Assembly (NCBI GenBank): GCA_036489565.1
Contig: DASXFN010000116.1
Coordinates: forward strand, 33,648 to 97,647
Reading direction: 5' to 3'
Origin: JAICKN01 sp036489565
Lineage (GTDB): Bacteria; Acidobacteriota; Terriglobia; Terriglobales; Acidobacteriaceae
Length of the DNA stretch: 64,000 nucleotides
The number at the start of each line of letters is the position of its first letter. Positions within the stretch are counted from its first letter, which is position 1. A program made the translations under genes and the position numbers. Positions 8,724-16,791 of this stretch are shown here, piece after piece. The notes below the pieces were generated by a model. That model made no database searches, was not told where the DNA came from, and was given only the letters and a program-made list of their open reading frames with translations.

Positions 8724-8815
8724 GACAGAGTTCTCCCTACAAAGTTTGTAGGAGTTATCAGCCGGAGAGTCTATCCGTTCAGACCCGGCGGTTCGGGGCG
8801 AACTCCATCGCCTAT
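8724..8815 (-). promoter_or_regulatory. fluoride riboswitch (crcB motif) with translational expression platform
   Basis: Reading the minus strand, the leader has GGCGATGGAGTTCGCC, then AACCGCC, a GC stem (GCCGG / CCGGC) and CTGATAACTCCTAC, matching the crcB motif. P1 forms between GGAGTT and AACTCC. Just downstream, CTCCTACA can instead pair with TGTAGGGAG, which contains the Shine-Dalgarno of crcB. The two pairings share CTCC and exclude each other. I infer that fluoride binding stabilises P1 and frees the ribosome binding site. The motif identity is by inspection; the switch mechanism is inference. Confidence 0.9.
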
Positions 8816-8880
8816 CTATTTTTAACATAGAAGAGCGGTGAGAACACATGGAATTTGCGGCAATTGGTTACCAGTGGTTT

Positions 8881-9141
8881 TTATTGAAGAGGTGCTGGGT
8901 TGATGGGATGAATATTGAATTTTCCGTTTTCGTTGTCCACGGAGACTAAACTGCCATCCTCAATTCTGAGCATTCCCGCCAGCCACTCAGGAATTACGAT
9001 CTTTAGATATTCACCCTCAACCTCTGAGATGCCACGTGAACATTCGATCAGTTCTCGCCCACCGGCTTCAAGGGGAATAAGCAAAGTGAGCTTACCATCT
9101 ATTTTTTCTACAGGACCATGAAGAGAAGTGATTCCGCACAT
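8881..9141 (-). CDS. small conserved protein of unknown function
   Basis: 86 residues, mostly beta-strand-like, mixed charge, no signal or membrane segment. The start is supported by GGGAG five bases before the ATG. The middle (V-E-G-E-Y-L-K-I-V-I-P-E-W-L) resembles a small beta-barrel or AbrB-like strand pattern, but I do not recognise the family. It follows the prenyl synthase gene by 24 bases on the same strand, so it is probably in that operon. Confidence 0.55.
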   Translation of the reverse strand: MCGITSLHGPVEKIDGKLTLLIPLEAGGRELIECSRGISEVEGEYLKIVIPEWLAGMLRIEDGSLVSVDNENGKFNIHPINPAPLQ

Positions 9142-9165
9142 AACATCTCCCGCAACGATTTCTGG

Positions 9166-10047
9166 CTACTTCTTCCTCTCCACCAGAAACTTCGCTAATG
9201 ATTGGAGAGTTTCCGCGCTGCTGCCAAAGCTCTCCAGCGCAACAAATGCGGCTTCTACCAGTGCATCCGCTTTCTTAATCGAGACATCAATTCCGAACAG
9301 GGCGGGATAAGTCGCCTTTTCCGCCGCAGTGTCTTTGCCTGCGGTCTTGCCCAATTGTTCAGAGGTCTGGGTTACGTCGAGGACGTCGTCCACAATTTGA
9401 AATGCCAGGCCGATGGATTGTCCGAATGAGCGCAATTTTGCAACCTGTTCCTCGGAAGCTCCGGCATACAGTCCGCCAGTCACAACGCTCGCGGTGATGA
9501 GTGCGGCGGTTTTTGAGCGATGGATGTATTCGAGCGTCGGCAAATCGGGCTTTGCGTGTTCAGACTCCAAATCCACAACCTGACCGCCGATCATGCCATC
9601 AACAGTTCCAGTTCCGTGCGCTATTTCCGCAATAATCCGTACTCGCGCCTCAGCCGGGCAGTGCAACCCCGCGAGGACTTCATACGCCTGGGTTTGCAAG
9701 GCGTCTCCGGCAAGAATTGCCAGCGCTTCACCGAAAACTTTGTGGCAAGTGGGCCGACCGCGGCGAAGATCGTCGTTGTCTAAAGCAGGAAGGTCGTCAT
9801 GGATGAGTGAATAGGTGTGCAGCATTTCCAGCGCCGACCCAAGGTCTTCGATCCCAGCGGGCAGGGAAGCAGACACCATGCGCGCGGCTTCCATGCACAG
9901 GATGGGGCGGATGCGTTTGCCGCCAGCAAATACACTGTGCCGCATGGCTTTATGAATGGAAGTGGGCCGCTCGGTTTCCGCAGGAATTAAGCGCTCCAGC
10001 GCCAAGTCAGTGAGTTGCTGGCCTTGCTGTAGCGTTTCTTTCAACAT
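9166..10047 (-). CDS. ispA: polyprenyl (farnesyl/geranylgeranyl) diphosphate synthase
   Basis: Condenses isopentenyl diphosphate with allylic diphosphates to make FPP or GGPP for quinones, undecaprenyl carrier and other isoprenoids. The 293-residue length is normal. The first aspartate-rich motif is the bacterial D-D-x-x-x-x-D form (D84-D85...D90), with R-R-G-R after it; the second is F-Q-I-V-D-D-V-L-D near 217-225. xseB lies two genes upstream, the common xseB-ispA pairing, but with a receiver-like gene between and no dxs adjacent. Chain length cannot be fixed from sequence. Confidence 0.9.
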   Translation of the reverse strand: MLKETLQQGQQLTDLALERLIPAETERPTSIHKAMRHSVFAGGKRIRPILCMEAARMVSASLPAGIEDLGSALEMLHTYSLIHDDLPALDNDDLRRGRPTCHKVFGEALAILAGDALQTQAYEVLAGLHCPAEARVRIIAEIAHGTGTVDGMIGGQVVDLESEHAKPDLPTLEYIHRSKTAALITASVVTGGLYAGASEEQVAKLRSFGQSIGLAFQIVDDVLDVTQTSEQLGKTAGKDTAAEKATYPALFGIDVSIKKADALVEAAFVALESFGSSAETLQSLAKFLVERKK

Positions 10048-10180
10048 TGGGTTGAGTATAGCAAGGCAGAAGGCGCTCGTTGCGCGGGAGCAGCGGTTCG
10101 TCCGTGAAACGCAAAGAAAAATTCAATGGCTGAGATTATTGGATGCGGCTGGCGAATCGAATTGTGGAAACGCGCCAAAA

Positions 10181-10546
10181 TTATGCCGCTTCGGAACGAC
10201 CGTTTGGACGTCCCAATGCAGCGTTCACAATTGCTTTGCGGTCCGATGATAGGCAACAGTCAGCCGCGCCAGCGTCAAGGGCGGCGATCCATAATTTTTC
10301 ATCGGCAACCCTATGATTGCAGACGATCCTGGTGCCCGGCAATTCACGTGACAAATATCGGAGGTCGTCCAAGGATGCGGCTTCCATATCCAGAATCAAG
10401 GCTTCGGCCCGGTGTTTAACTACGTTACTGCGGGCATCTTCGAGAGATGTTGCCAATCGCACTGACTGAAAAGCAGCATTGAGAGAGGTAATGAATGCTT
10501 GAGCGAACTGAGGATCACTTTGAAACACCACGCAAGAGGTTTTCAC
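10181..10546 (-). CDS. receiver-like (CheY-fold) protein, divergent
   Basis: 121 residues, a single domain. The pattern of beta-strands and helices, the acidic residue in F-Q-S-D-P-Q, and the L-I-L-D-M-E block with the likely phosphoacceptor aspartate fit a receiver domain. The usual conserved Thr/Ser and Lys positions are unclear (A-D-C-C near the end in place of Lys-Pro), so it may be a pseudo-receiver. No output domain and no adjacent kinase. It lies between xseB and the prenyl synthase on the same strand. Confidence 0.6.
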   Translation of the reverse strand: MKTSCVVFQSDPQFAQAFITSLNAAFQSVRLATSLEDARSNVVKHRAEALILDMEAASLDDLRYLSRELPGTRIVCNHRVADEKLWIAALDAGAADCCLSSDRKAIVNAALGRPNGRSEAA

Positions 10547-10628
10547 GGCTTCCTCGGAATTCTACCGTCGCCGGGGCGGTGTGCGGAGCCGCGTTAGTTT
10601 TTCAAGCGCGGACGTTTGACTGGGATAA

Positions 10629-10862
10629 CTAGCGCCGAGCTTTTTCAGCCAGCGGTTCGAACGGTTCCGCTTGCAGTTTTCCATTCTGCTTCAGCAGAAT
10701 CTCGACTTTTCCTTCCGCTTCTTCCAATTCCTTGCGGCAGGACGAAGAGAGTTGCATGCCCTCTTCAAACAGAGTTAGAGACTTTTCCAGCGGCACTTCT
10801 CCCTTTTCGAGTTCCTGGACGATTTTTTCCAGCCGCTGAAGGCAATCTTCAAATTTAGGCAA
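10629..10862 (-). CDS. xseB: exodeoxyribonuclease VII small subunit
   Basis: 77 residues, the normal size. XseB binds the large subunit XseA and is needed for single-strand DNA degradation. The F-E-D-C-L-Q-R-L-E-K-I-V-Q-E-L-E-K-G-E-V-x-L-E-K-S-L block and the L-F-E-E-G-M-x-L segment are diagnostic. xseA is not adjacent and must be elsewhere. The same-strand pairing with the prenyl synthase is the common genome order. Confidence 0.92.
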   Translation of the reverse strand: MPKFEDCLQRLEKIVQELEKGEVPLEKSLTLFEEGMQLSSSCRKELEEAEGKVEILLKQNGKLQAEPFEPLAEKARR

Positions 10863-10939
10863 GGGAAACTCCTGTGCACATTCTACTGCACTTCAATCGT
10901 CCGTATATCAGGGAAAAACAGTAGGACCGTTGGTTATCT

Positions 10940-12088
10940 TTATTGTCCCGGAACGACCCAGCGACGCTCTTTTGAGCTTTGGGCAATGGCTTCGCACAGG
11001 GCCATTTCTTCGTGTCCGGTTTCGAAAGTAGGGAACGTTCGTGGAGCTTTGAAATCTCCTTGGGCGATGTAGGTGTAAACATCCTTGAAAAGTTGGGCGA
11101 ATGTGTCGGGATAACCTTCCGCGTGTCCGGCGGGATACTCCGCATAGCCGCGAGTGGCTGGCGACATTTGCGAGGGGTCCTTGGGAACCTCCTGGTTCGG
11201 TTCCCCGCGCTTGCCGATCCACAACGTGTTGGGAGATTCGGAATTCCACGATAGCGACGCTTCGCTGCCATCAATTTCAAACCACAGGCGGGCCTTGCGA
11301 CCCGCGCTCACTTGGGAAACGGTTACGACGCCATGCATTGATTTCTCCAGATGCAGCAAAATGGAGGCGTAGTCGTCGGTGTCAATTTTTACTTCGTCGT
11401 AGGCAGTGCCGCTACGTTTCTGGAAGGTCTCGACACGTCCCTGCGGCTTTTGCCGGACGGGCAATACCGTGCCTAAGTCGGCGCACAGCTCGGTGACTTT
11501 GCGGTTGGTAATCCAGGTGATGAGGTCGAGCCAGTGCGTGCCGATGTCGGCGACAACGCGCAGGGGACCGCTAAACTGCGGTTCCAGCCGCCAGTTCCAG
11601 TCGGAAGGGAAAAGCAGCCAGTCTTGCAGAAAACTGCCGTGGACCAGTCGCGGCTCGCCTATCTTTCCACTTTGTACCAGCGCGTGGGCTTCCTGGCAGA
11701 GCGGATAGTAACGCAGGTTGTATGCCACCGCTCCGATGCGCTGGTGTTTTTGAGCAAGCTCGATAAGCGCGGCACTCTCGCTTGTGTCCATGGAGAGTGG
11801 TTTTTCGCAGACGACGTGCTTACCGGCTTCCATGGCAGCTTTTGCTTGCTCAAAATGAAAGTTATTGGGGGTACAAATGTGGACGACGTCCACGGTTTTG
11901 TCTTGCAGCAAATCGTCCAGAGATTTGTAGGCGTGCGCGACGTTTAGACTGCGGCACGCTTCCTGCGTCCGCTCCGCCGAGCTGCCGAGAATCCCCTGCA
12001 CGGGAATACCGCCGCGTCGCCGCAGAGATTCCAGATGGGCGCGCCCAACAAACCCGACTCCGATGACCGCTGCTTTTAAATTGTTCAA
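10940..12088 (-). CDS. Gfo/Idh/MocA family oxidoreductase
   Basis: NAD(P)-dependent sugar or inositol dehydrogenase family, 382 residues from a TTG start at 12088. That start is preferred because AGGA lies eight bases upstream and the Rossmann strand A-A-V-I-G-V-G-F-V-G begins directly after it; the open frame extends to 12343 only as read-through of the preceding gene. The C-E-K-P-L motif and a D-I-G-T-H-W-x-D-L block typical of the C-terminal domain are present. It starts six bases after the upstream transsulfuration gene, so the two are likely coupled. The substrate is unknown. Confidence 0.85.
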   Translation of the reverse strand: MNNLKAAVIGVGFVGRAHLESLRRRGGIPVQGILGSSAERTQEACRSLNVAHAYKSLDDLLQDKTVDVVHICTPNNFHFEQAKAAMEAGKHVVCEKPLSMDTSESAALIELAQKHQRIGAVAYNLRYYPLCQEAHALVQSGKIGEPRLVHGSFLQDWLLFPSDWNWRLEPQFSGPLRVVADIGTHWLDLITWITNRKVTELCADLGTVLPVRQKPQGRVETFQKRSGTAYDEVKIDTDDYASILLHLEKSMHGVVTVSQVSAGRKARLWFEIDGSEASLSWNSESPNTLWIGKRGEPNQEVPKDPSQMSPATRGYAEYPAGHAEGYPDTFAQLFKDVYTYIAQGDFKAPRTFPTFETGHEEMALCEAIAQSSKERRWVVPGQ

Positions 12089-12093
12089 GAGAC

Positions 12094-13296
12094 TTATCCT
12101 ACCTGCAAGTGTGCTGTAGCAGGTTTCAAGATTTCCAAAGCCTGCTTCAAATCGGCGATGAGGTCCTCGGTGCTTTCGATCCCCACGGAGAGACGTATCA
12201 TTTGCTCGGTGACACCCGTCTTTTGCCGGTGCTTGGCGGGAATCATGGCGTGAGAGGTAAGCACGGGAATGGAAACAAGCGATTCCACGCCGCCAAGGCT
12301 TGGAGCGAGCGTAAACAGGCGCAGAGCTTCCGCGACGCGGCATGCGTCTTTCCCGGTTCCGTTGATTTCAAAACTGAGCACGCCGCCTCCGCCATGCAAT
12401 TGCTCCATGGCGAGAGTGCGCTGCGGATGGCCTTGAAGAAATGGGTAGTGAACACGCTTGACGTTGGGATGCTCTGACAAGAACTGCGCGACGTGCAGGG
12501 CATTTTCGTTCTGCCGCTGCACGCGGACGGCAAGCGTTTTTATCCCACGCAGCAGCATCCATGCGGCGTGAGGATCCATGATTGGACCGGTGACGGTGCG
12601 CGTTTCCCAAAGTTTTTCCAGTAGTGATTTTTGTCCGGCAACGATCCCGCAAATTAAATCGGAGTGTCCGGCGTAGTACTTGGTGCCGGAGTGCATGATG
12701 AGATCAATTCCATAATCCGCGGGACGCTGATTGACCGGGGTGGCGAAGGTGCTGTCAATCATTGAAATCAAGTTATGCGCGTTGGCGATGGCGGCGACTT
12801 TTTTTAGATCAATCACCCGCAGCGTGGGATTGGTTGGCGACTCTAAATACAAAAGCTTGGTGTTGGGCCGGATGGCTCTTTCATGCTGACTATAGTCGGT
12901 AGCATCCACAAAGGTGGTCTCAACGCCGAAGCGCGGCAGCCACTGGGTAAGAAATTTTGTAGTGCCGCCGTAGATGTCACGCTGCGCGACGATATGATCT
13001 CCGGCGCTGACGAGCGAAAGGATGGCAGAGGAGATTGCCGCCATGCCAGAGGCAAAGATCAACGCGGATTCGGTCCCTTCCAGTTCGGCAATTGCGGCTT
13101 CCACGAGGGTGTGAGTGGGATTGCCGTAGCGCGTGTAGAACATGTCGGTGTGCGTGGCACGCAGTTGCTGTTCATGGTCCACCGCTTCAAAAGTAGAGGT
13201 TTGGTGGATGGGCGGCATTACGGGCCCATTCTTCTTCTCTGAACTCAGGCCGGCGTGAACGGCTTCTGTTTCCTGGCGGTGTTTGTGATTTTTCAT
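12094..13296 (-). CDS. PLP-dependent transsulfuration enzyme (cystathionine gamma-synthase/lyase family)
   Basis: Cys/Met metabolism PLP enzyme, 400 residues from the ATG at 13296. An open frame reaches 13575 but its extra N-terminus is not family-like. Landmarks: Y-T-R-Y-G-N-P-T at 54-61, S-G-M-A-A-I, and the PLP lysine K206 in H-S-G-T-K-Y-Y-x-G-H-S-D. The family includes gamma-synthase, gamma-lyase, methionine gamma-lyase and O-acetylhomoserine sulfhydrylase; sequence inspection cannot separate these. The neighbouring thrC and thrB suggest an aspartate-family amino acid role. A second paralogue is at 38572-39732. Confidence 0.88.
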   Translation of the reverse strand: MKNHKHRQETEAVHAGLSSEKKNGPVMPPIHQTSTFEAVDHEQQLRATHTDMFYTRYGNPTHTLVEAAIAELEGTESALIFASGMAAISSAILSLVSAGDHIVAQRDIYGGTTKFLTQWLPRFGVETTFVDATDYSQHERAIRPNTKLLYLESPTNPTLRVIDLKKVAAIANAHNLISMIDSTFATPVNQRPADYGIDLIMHSGTKYYAGHSDLICGIVAGQKSLLEKLWETRTVTGPIMDPHAAWMLLRGIKTLAVRVQRQNENALHVAQFLSEHPNVKRVHYPFLQGHPQRTLAMEQLHGGGGVLSFEINGTGKDACRVAEALRLFTLAPSLGGVESLVSIPVLTSHAMIPAKHRQKTGVTEQMIRLSVGIESTEDLIADLKQALEILKPATAHLQVG

Positions 13297-13299
13297 GAG

Positions 13300-13385
13300 G
13301 CTCTCGCGCCCAGTGTTTGATTTCGACCGGAATTTACCGGGAGAAAGTGGGCCTTCTAAGCGTAACGTCACTGCAGGTCGAGAGC
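13300..13385 (-). other. leader with long-range stem over the ribosome binding site
   Basis: In the 5' leader of the transsulfuration gene, GCTCTCG (minus-strand sequence at 13379-13385) can pair with CGAGAGC immediately before the start codon (13300-13306). The pairing would cover the GAGAG Shine-Dalgarno and close an internal loop of about 72 nt that contains a smaller CCGGTAAATTCCGG hairpin. I could not match it to known SAM or SAH riboswitch consensus. It may be a structured regulatory leader or chance. Confidence 0.3.
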
Positions 13386-13496
13386 AAGAGGTTGATCTAT
13401 CTTCTTGGCCTTTATAATAGTCACTTATAGCGTTGGGGATTAAAAGGCAGACGGTCTTGATGGATGCCGAACTTATAAAGCATTGTGAGAAAACTG

Positions 13497-13967
13497 ATGG
13501 CGAAAATGAAACGTTCGAAGACATCCCGCACAAAAACATCTCCGAAGGTATCTTCAAAGAAGGCGCGAAAGGCAACCCAAAAGCCCGCCGTGAAAATCAA
13601 TAAACGGAAGTCCCACCAATACTTATCCTGGTCAGGAGTTGAATTGGAAGAGATGAATCCACTGCTGCAGCGGCAATGGATTGTTGGCGACAGGGTGATG
13701 CTGGCGCGCCTGATCATGAAAAAGGGATGCATGGTTCCCATGCACAGCCATCACAATGAGCAGGTCACGCATATTCTTGAGGGCGCGCTGAAGTTTTGTA
13801 TTGAAGGGAAAGAAATTGTGGTGCGAAAAGGCGAGGTGCTGACCATCCCGCCGCATGTACCGCACAGCGCGGAAGCGATGGAGGACACGATAGACCTTGA
13901 TGTCTTTGATCCTCCACGAGAAGATTGGATCAACAAGACGGACCAATATCTGCGGGCTGTCAAGTAG
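13497..13967 (+). CDS. cupin-domain protein with basic N-terminal tail
   Basis: 156 residues from the ATG at 13497, six bases after a GAGA; a GTG at 13485 is also in frame. The first 40 or so residues are strongly Lys/Arg/Ser/Thr-rich and likely disordered, perhaps nucleic-acid-binding. A single conserved beta-barrel follows with cupin motif 1 H-S-H-H-N-E-Q and motif 2 around P-P-H-V-P-H-S, so metal ligands are present. The role (enzyme or small-ligand binding) is not evident. It is divergent from the transsulfuration gene. Confidence 0.75.
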   Translation: MAKMKRSKTSRTKTSPKVSSKKARKATQKPAVKINKRKSHQYLSWSGVELEEMNPLLQRQWIVGDRVMLARLIMKKGCMVPMHSHHNEQVTHILEGALKFCIEGKEIVVRKGEVLTIPPHVPHSAEAMEDTIDLDVFDPPREDWINKTDQYLRAVK

Positions 13968-14040
13968 CATATTCCCAGCGTTTCTCTTATCTTAATTAAG
14001 TTCGCCTGTGATCAGTTCAAAGAGCCTATTTTAGAAAGCT

Positions 14041-15414
14041 ATGGAGCAGACAGCGGTGGTGTCGAAGCAGGAACTTGCGCAGTTGCGATGTATTGGGTGC
14101 GGGGCGATCGCGGGGAATCTGGCGCCCAATGCGCGCTGCGAACAATGCGGTGACTTGCTGGAAGCGGTGTATCCGGAGTGGGGCAAGCCCGGCACGGTTG
14201 ATGCAGCATCGCTGAAGACGCTGTGGTTGCAGCGGCGTACGTCGTTTCTTCCCGAGGACCAGAGCGGCGTTTGGCGGTTTCGCGAGGTATTACCCTCGCT
14301 GCGGGAAGGAACCCATCCCATCACGCTGCGCGAAGGAAATACTCCGGTGTATGAATTGCCTTCGTGCGCGCGCATTGCGGGCGTGGAACGGTTGCGTGCC
14401 AAACATCAGGGAATGAACCCCACTGGATCGTTCAAAGATACGGGAATGACCACCGCAGCATCTTTTGCGCGGCAGGAAGGATTCCGCTGGGTGGCGTGCG
14501 CTTCCACGGGAAACACTTCGGCTTCCATGGCGGCTTACGCGGCGCGCGGCGGCATGCGCAGCCTAGTTCTGATTCCCGAGGGCAAAATTACCTGGAGCAA
14601 ACTGTCGCAATCGCTCGACTATGGCGCGGTGACCTGCCAATTGAAAACGGACTTCGACGGTTGCATGAAAGTGTTGAACGAAGTTGTAAAGCGTATGCCC
14701 GTGTATCTGTTGAATTCGGTGAATCCTTACCGGCTGGAAGGGCAGAAAACCGCTGCCATTGAGTTGTTGGAGCAGTTCAACTGGGAGGTCCCTGACCACA
14801 TCATAGTGCCGGGTGGGAACCTGGCGAACTCTTCGGCGATTGGCAAAGCAGTAGTGGAGCTTAAGAAACTGGGCTTTATCAACAGACTGCCGAAGATTTC
14901 GGTGATTCAGGCAGAAGGCGCGAATCCCCTGGTGCGTACCGTGCGGGAGAAATCCGGAAAAGAATTGATCGCTGTTACTGCGGAAACCATGGCTTCCGCA
15001 ATCCGCATTGGAAATCCAGCAAGCTGGAAAAAAGCCGTGCAAGTGCTGCAAGCAACCGGAGGCGCGGTTGAGCAGGTCACGGAGGTAGAAATCGCGCAAG
15101 CCAAGGCAGAAATTGGCAGGGATGGCATTGGGTGCGAGCCAGCCTCGGCCGTGACATTGGCAGGATTGAAAAAGTTAGTGAAGCAGGGATTTGTGAAGCG
15201 CGGGGAGAGCGTGGTGCTCATTCTTACCGGGCATCTGCTAAAAGATCCAGAGTTCACGCTTAAGTTCCATCGCGGTGATTTATTCACTGGGACCGCCGAA
15301 GAGAAACAGGCGGCTGTTCTCGTCCCGCAACAGCGCTCTCCAATTGTGCTGGAAGCCAGCGCGGATGCGGTCGTGAAGACCCTCGAGTCTGTTGAAAAGG
15401 GTCGTGAAAATTAA
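14041..15414 (+). CDS. thrC: threonine synthase
   Basis: Converts O-phosphohomoserine to threonine with PLP. 457 residues. An N-terminal zinc-ribbon-like C-x2-C pair (C17/C20 and C33/C36) precedes the fold-type II domain, a feature of the long threonine synthases. The PLP lysine is K132 in N-P-T-G-S-F-K-D-T-G-M, and the phosphate loop is G-G-N-L-A-N. It is followed one base later by thrB, the same pathway's preceding kinase, a common thrC-thrB order. Confidence 0.92.
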   Translation: MEQTAVVSKQELAQLRCIGCGAIAGNLAPNARCEQCGDLLEAVYPEWGKPGTVDAASLKTLWLQRRTSFLPEDQSGVWRFREVLPSLREGTHPITLREGNTPVYELPSCARIAGVERLRAKHQGMNPTGSFKDTGMTTAASFARQEGFRWVACASTGNTSASMAAYAARGGMRSLVLIPEGKITWSKLSQSLDYGAVTCQLKTDFDGCMKVLNEVVKRMPVYLLNSVNPYRLEGQKTAAIELLEQFNWEVPDHIIVPGGNLANSSAIGKAVVELKKLGFINRLPKISVIQAEGANPLVRTVREKSGKELIAVTAETMASAIRIGNPASWKKAVQVLQATGGAVEQVTEVEIAQAKAEIGRDGIGCEPASAVTLAGLKKLVKQGFVKRGESVVLILTGHLLKDPEFTLKFHRGDLFTGTAEEKQAAVLVPQQRSPIVLEASADAVVKTLESVEKGREN

Positions 15415-15415
15415 T

Positions 15416-16396
15416 ATGGCGAAAGCTGTAGCAAAACGTTCCAGCGCCCTTAATTCACTCAAATTGAAGTTGCCCGCGACTTCGGCGAATCTGGGCCCGG
15501 CGTTTGACGCTGCGGGACTTGCGCTGGGAATGTTCCTTACGATCGAGGCACGGCCGGCGACGGAGTTCGCGATCACCGCCTCGGGACTTGACGCCCAAAT
15601 CTGCGGGCGCGTCGAAAACCATTTAACGTTGAACACGTACCGCGAAGTGCTGGAGGCAGAAGGAAAGCTGGTGCAGTCCCTGGCGCTGAAGATCAACAAC
15701 GAAATTCCTTTGGGCAAAGGATGCGGCTCCTCAGCGGCGGCACGGTTAGCGGGGATTGCGCTAGCAGTGCATTTTGGCAAGCTGCGCTGGAGCGACAGCC
15801 GGATTGTGGGGGAAGCGTCGCGGCGGGAACATCATCCTGACAATGCAGCGGCATGCTGGCTGGGCGGGCTCACCGTAGCGCGTCAAATTTCAGAGAACGA
15901 AGCGCAGGTTGCGGTCATTCAGCCAAAGCAAAAATGGCCATTGCTGGTGGCGATCCCTGCCGAGCCGTTATCTACAGAAGAAGCGCGGCGCGTATTGCCG
16001 GACCAGTATCTACGCGCCGATGTGGTATCGAACATTCAGAACTCGATGTTATTGCTTGCGGCGTTTGTGCAGGGTAAGCCTGCCATGCTGGCTTCAGCGC
16101 TGCATGATCGCATTCATGAGCCTTATCGAGCGCCCTTGTGCCCGCTGCTGCCGGCCTTGCAGGAGTTGGCTGGAGAGTCAGGAGTGCTGGGCGCGGTGTT
16201 AAGTGGTGCAGGGCCGTCGGTGCTAGTATTTTTGGACCCCAAAGCTAGTGTTATACGAAGCAAAGCAATCGTAGAACGCCATTTGCTGCGCAAGGGATTG
16301 TACGCGGAACTGGTTTTGACGCGCATCATGCCGCGAGGGGCGGCACAGAGTGGTAACTGGCAGCGGGGCAATCGAAAGACGGCTGGTTCCCGCTAG
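15416..16396 (+). CDS. thrB: homoserine kinase
   Basis: Phosphorylates homoserine for threonine synthase. 326 residues from ATG 15416; in-frame GTG 15404 is the alternative, which would overlap the thrC end. GHMP-kinase motifs: L-P-A-T-S-A-N-L-G-P-A-F-D near the N-terminus, the ATP loop P-L-G-K-G-C-G-S-S-A-A-A at 98-108, and G-A-G-P-S near the C-terminus. Co-transcribed with thrC. Confidence 0.93.
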   Translation: MAKAVAKRSSALNSLKLKLPATSANLGPAFDAAGLALGMFLTIEARPATEFAITASGLDAQICGRVENHLTLNTYREVLEAEGKLVQSLALKINNEIPLGKGCGSSAAARLAGIALAVHFGKLRWSDSRIVGEASRREHHPDNAAACWLGGLTVARQISENEAQVAVIQPKQKWPLLVAIPAEPLSTEEARRVLPDQYLRADVVSNIQNSMLLLAAFVQGKPAMLASALHDRIHEPYRAPLCPLLPALQELAGESGVLGAVLSGAGPSVLVFLDPKASVIRSKAIVERHLLRKGLYAELVLTRIMPRGAAQSGNWQRGNRKTAGSR

Positions 16397-16567
16397 TTAG
16401 CGGGCTGAGGCGTAAGCAGGAAGGGCGCAGCTTTCGTCCGCGATCCGAACCATATGTTGCTCAAAGCTGAGCAAGGGATCTTCCTGGAAATGCGCCGGAT
16501 AAGTACGAAGAGCTTGCAGGAATGCGGCTATTTCGCGTTGCGAGTTGTGGCTACGTGCGGTGTTCAT
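16397..16567 (-). CDS. small protein of unknown function
   Basis: 56 residues from the ATG at 16567; the frame is open to 16687 but that start lies in a poorly conserved region. Composition is that of a folded small protein with amphipathic helices and no signal. The sequence pattern (A-F-L-Q-A-L-R-T-Y-P then L-S-F-E-Q-H) resembles small proteins I associate with Acidobacteriota, but without a known function. The start has only a weak AAAG ribosome site. It converges with thrB. Confidence 0.45.
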   Translation of the reverse strand: MNTARSHNSQREIAAFLQALRTYPAHFQEDPLLSFEQHMVRIADESCALPAYASAR

Positions 16568-16791
16568 TTCTTTCGTCCCAGGTAAAACCCTTCGAGTGTT
16601 ACTCACCTCCGCTCCTATCCAGGGGATACAGCAATTCAGCGGTATAGCTCTTACGATATGGGCGTGCGAGCAAAGTGTAAATGGCACGGTTGTGCCACTC
16701 GTGGAAGGAAAACATCAAGGGCTGGTTCGCCCAACCCTTGATGGAAATTCGGCATCTACTCTCTTCATTCCAACCTATCGCGATCTATCAC

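Noticed and set aside
8724..8849. Longer CrcB N-terminus
   Set aside because: These codons are the fluoride riboswitch; GTG 8723 has a proper SD and gives the usual protein length.
12089..12343. N-terminal extension of the Gfo/Idh frame
   Set aside because: Overlaps the transsulfuration gene's coding end and lacks family similarity; TTG 12088 with SD is better.
13297..13484. SAM riboswitch in front of the transsulfuration gene
   Set aside because: No SAM-I, SAM-II or SAH consensus elements could be found; only the long-range stem reported above.
13297..13575. N-terminal extension of the transsulfuration frame
   Set aside because: Residues not family-like; the ATG at 13296 begins the conserved enzyme and the extra region is a leader.
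14563..15099. 178-codon open frame on the minus strand
   Set aside because: Antisense shadow of thrC, no ribosome site, composition unlike a real protein; thrC has full family motifs.
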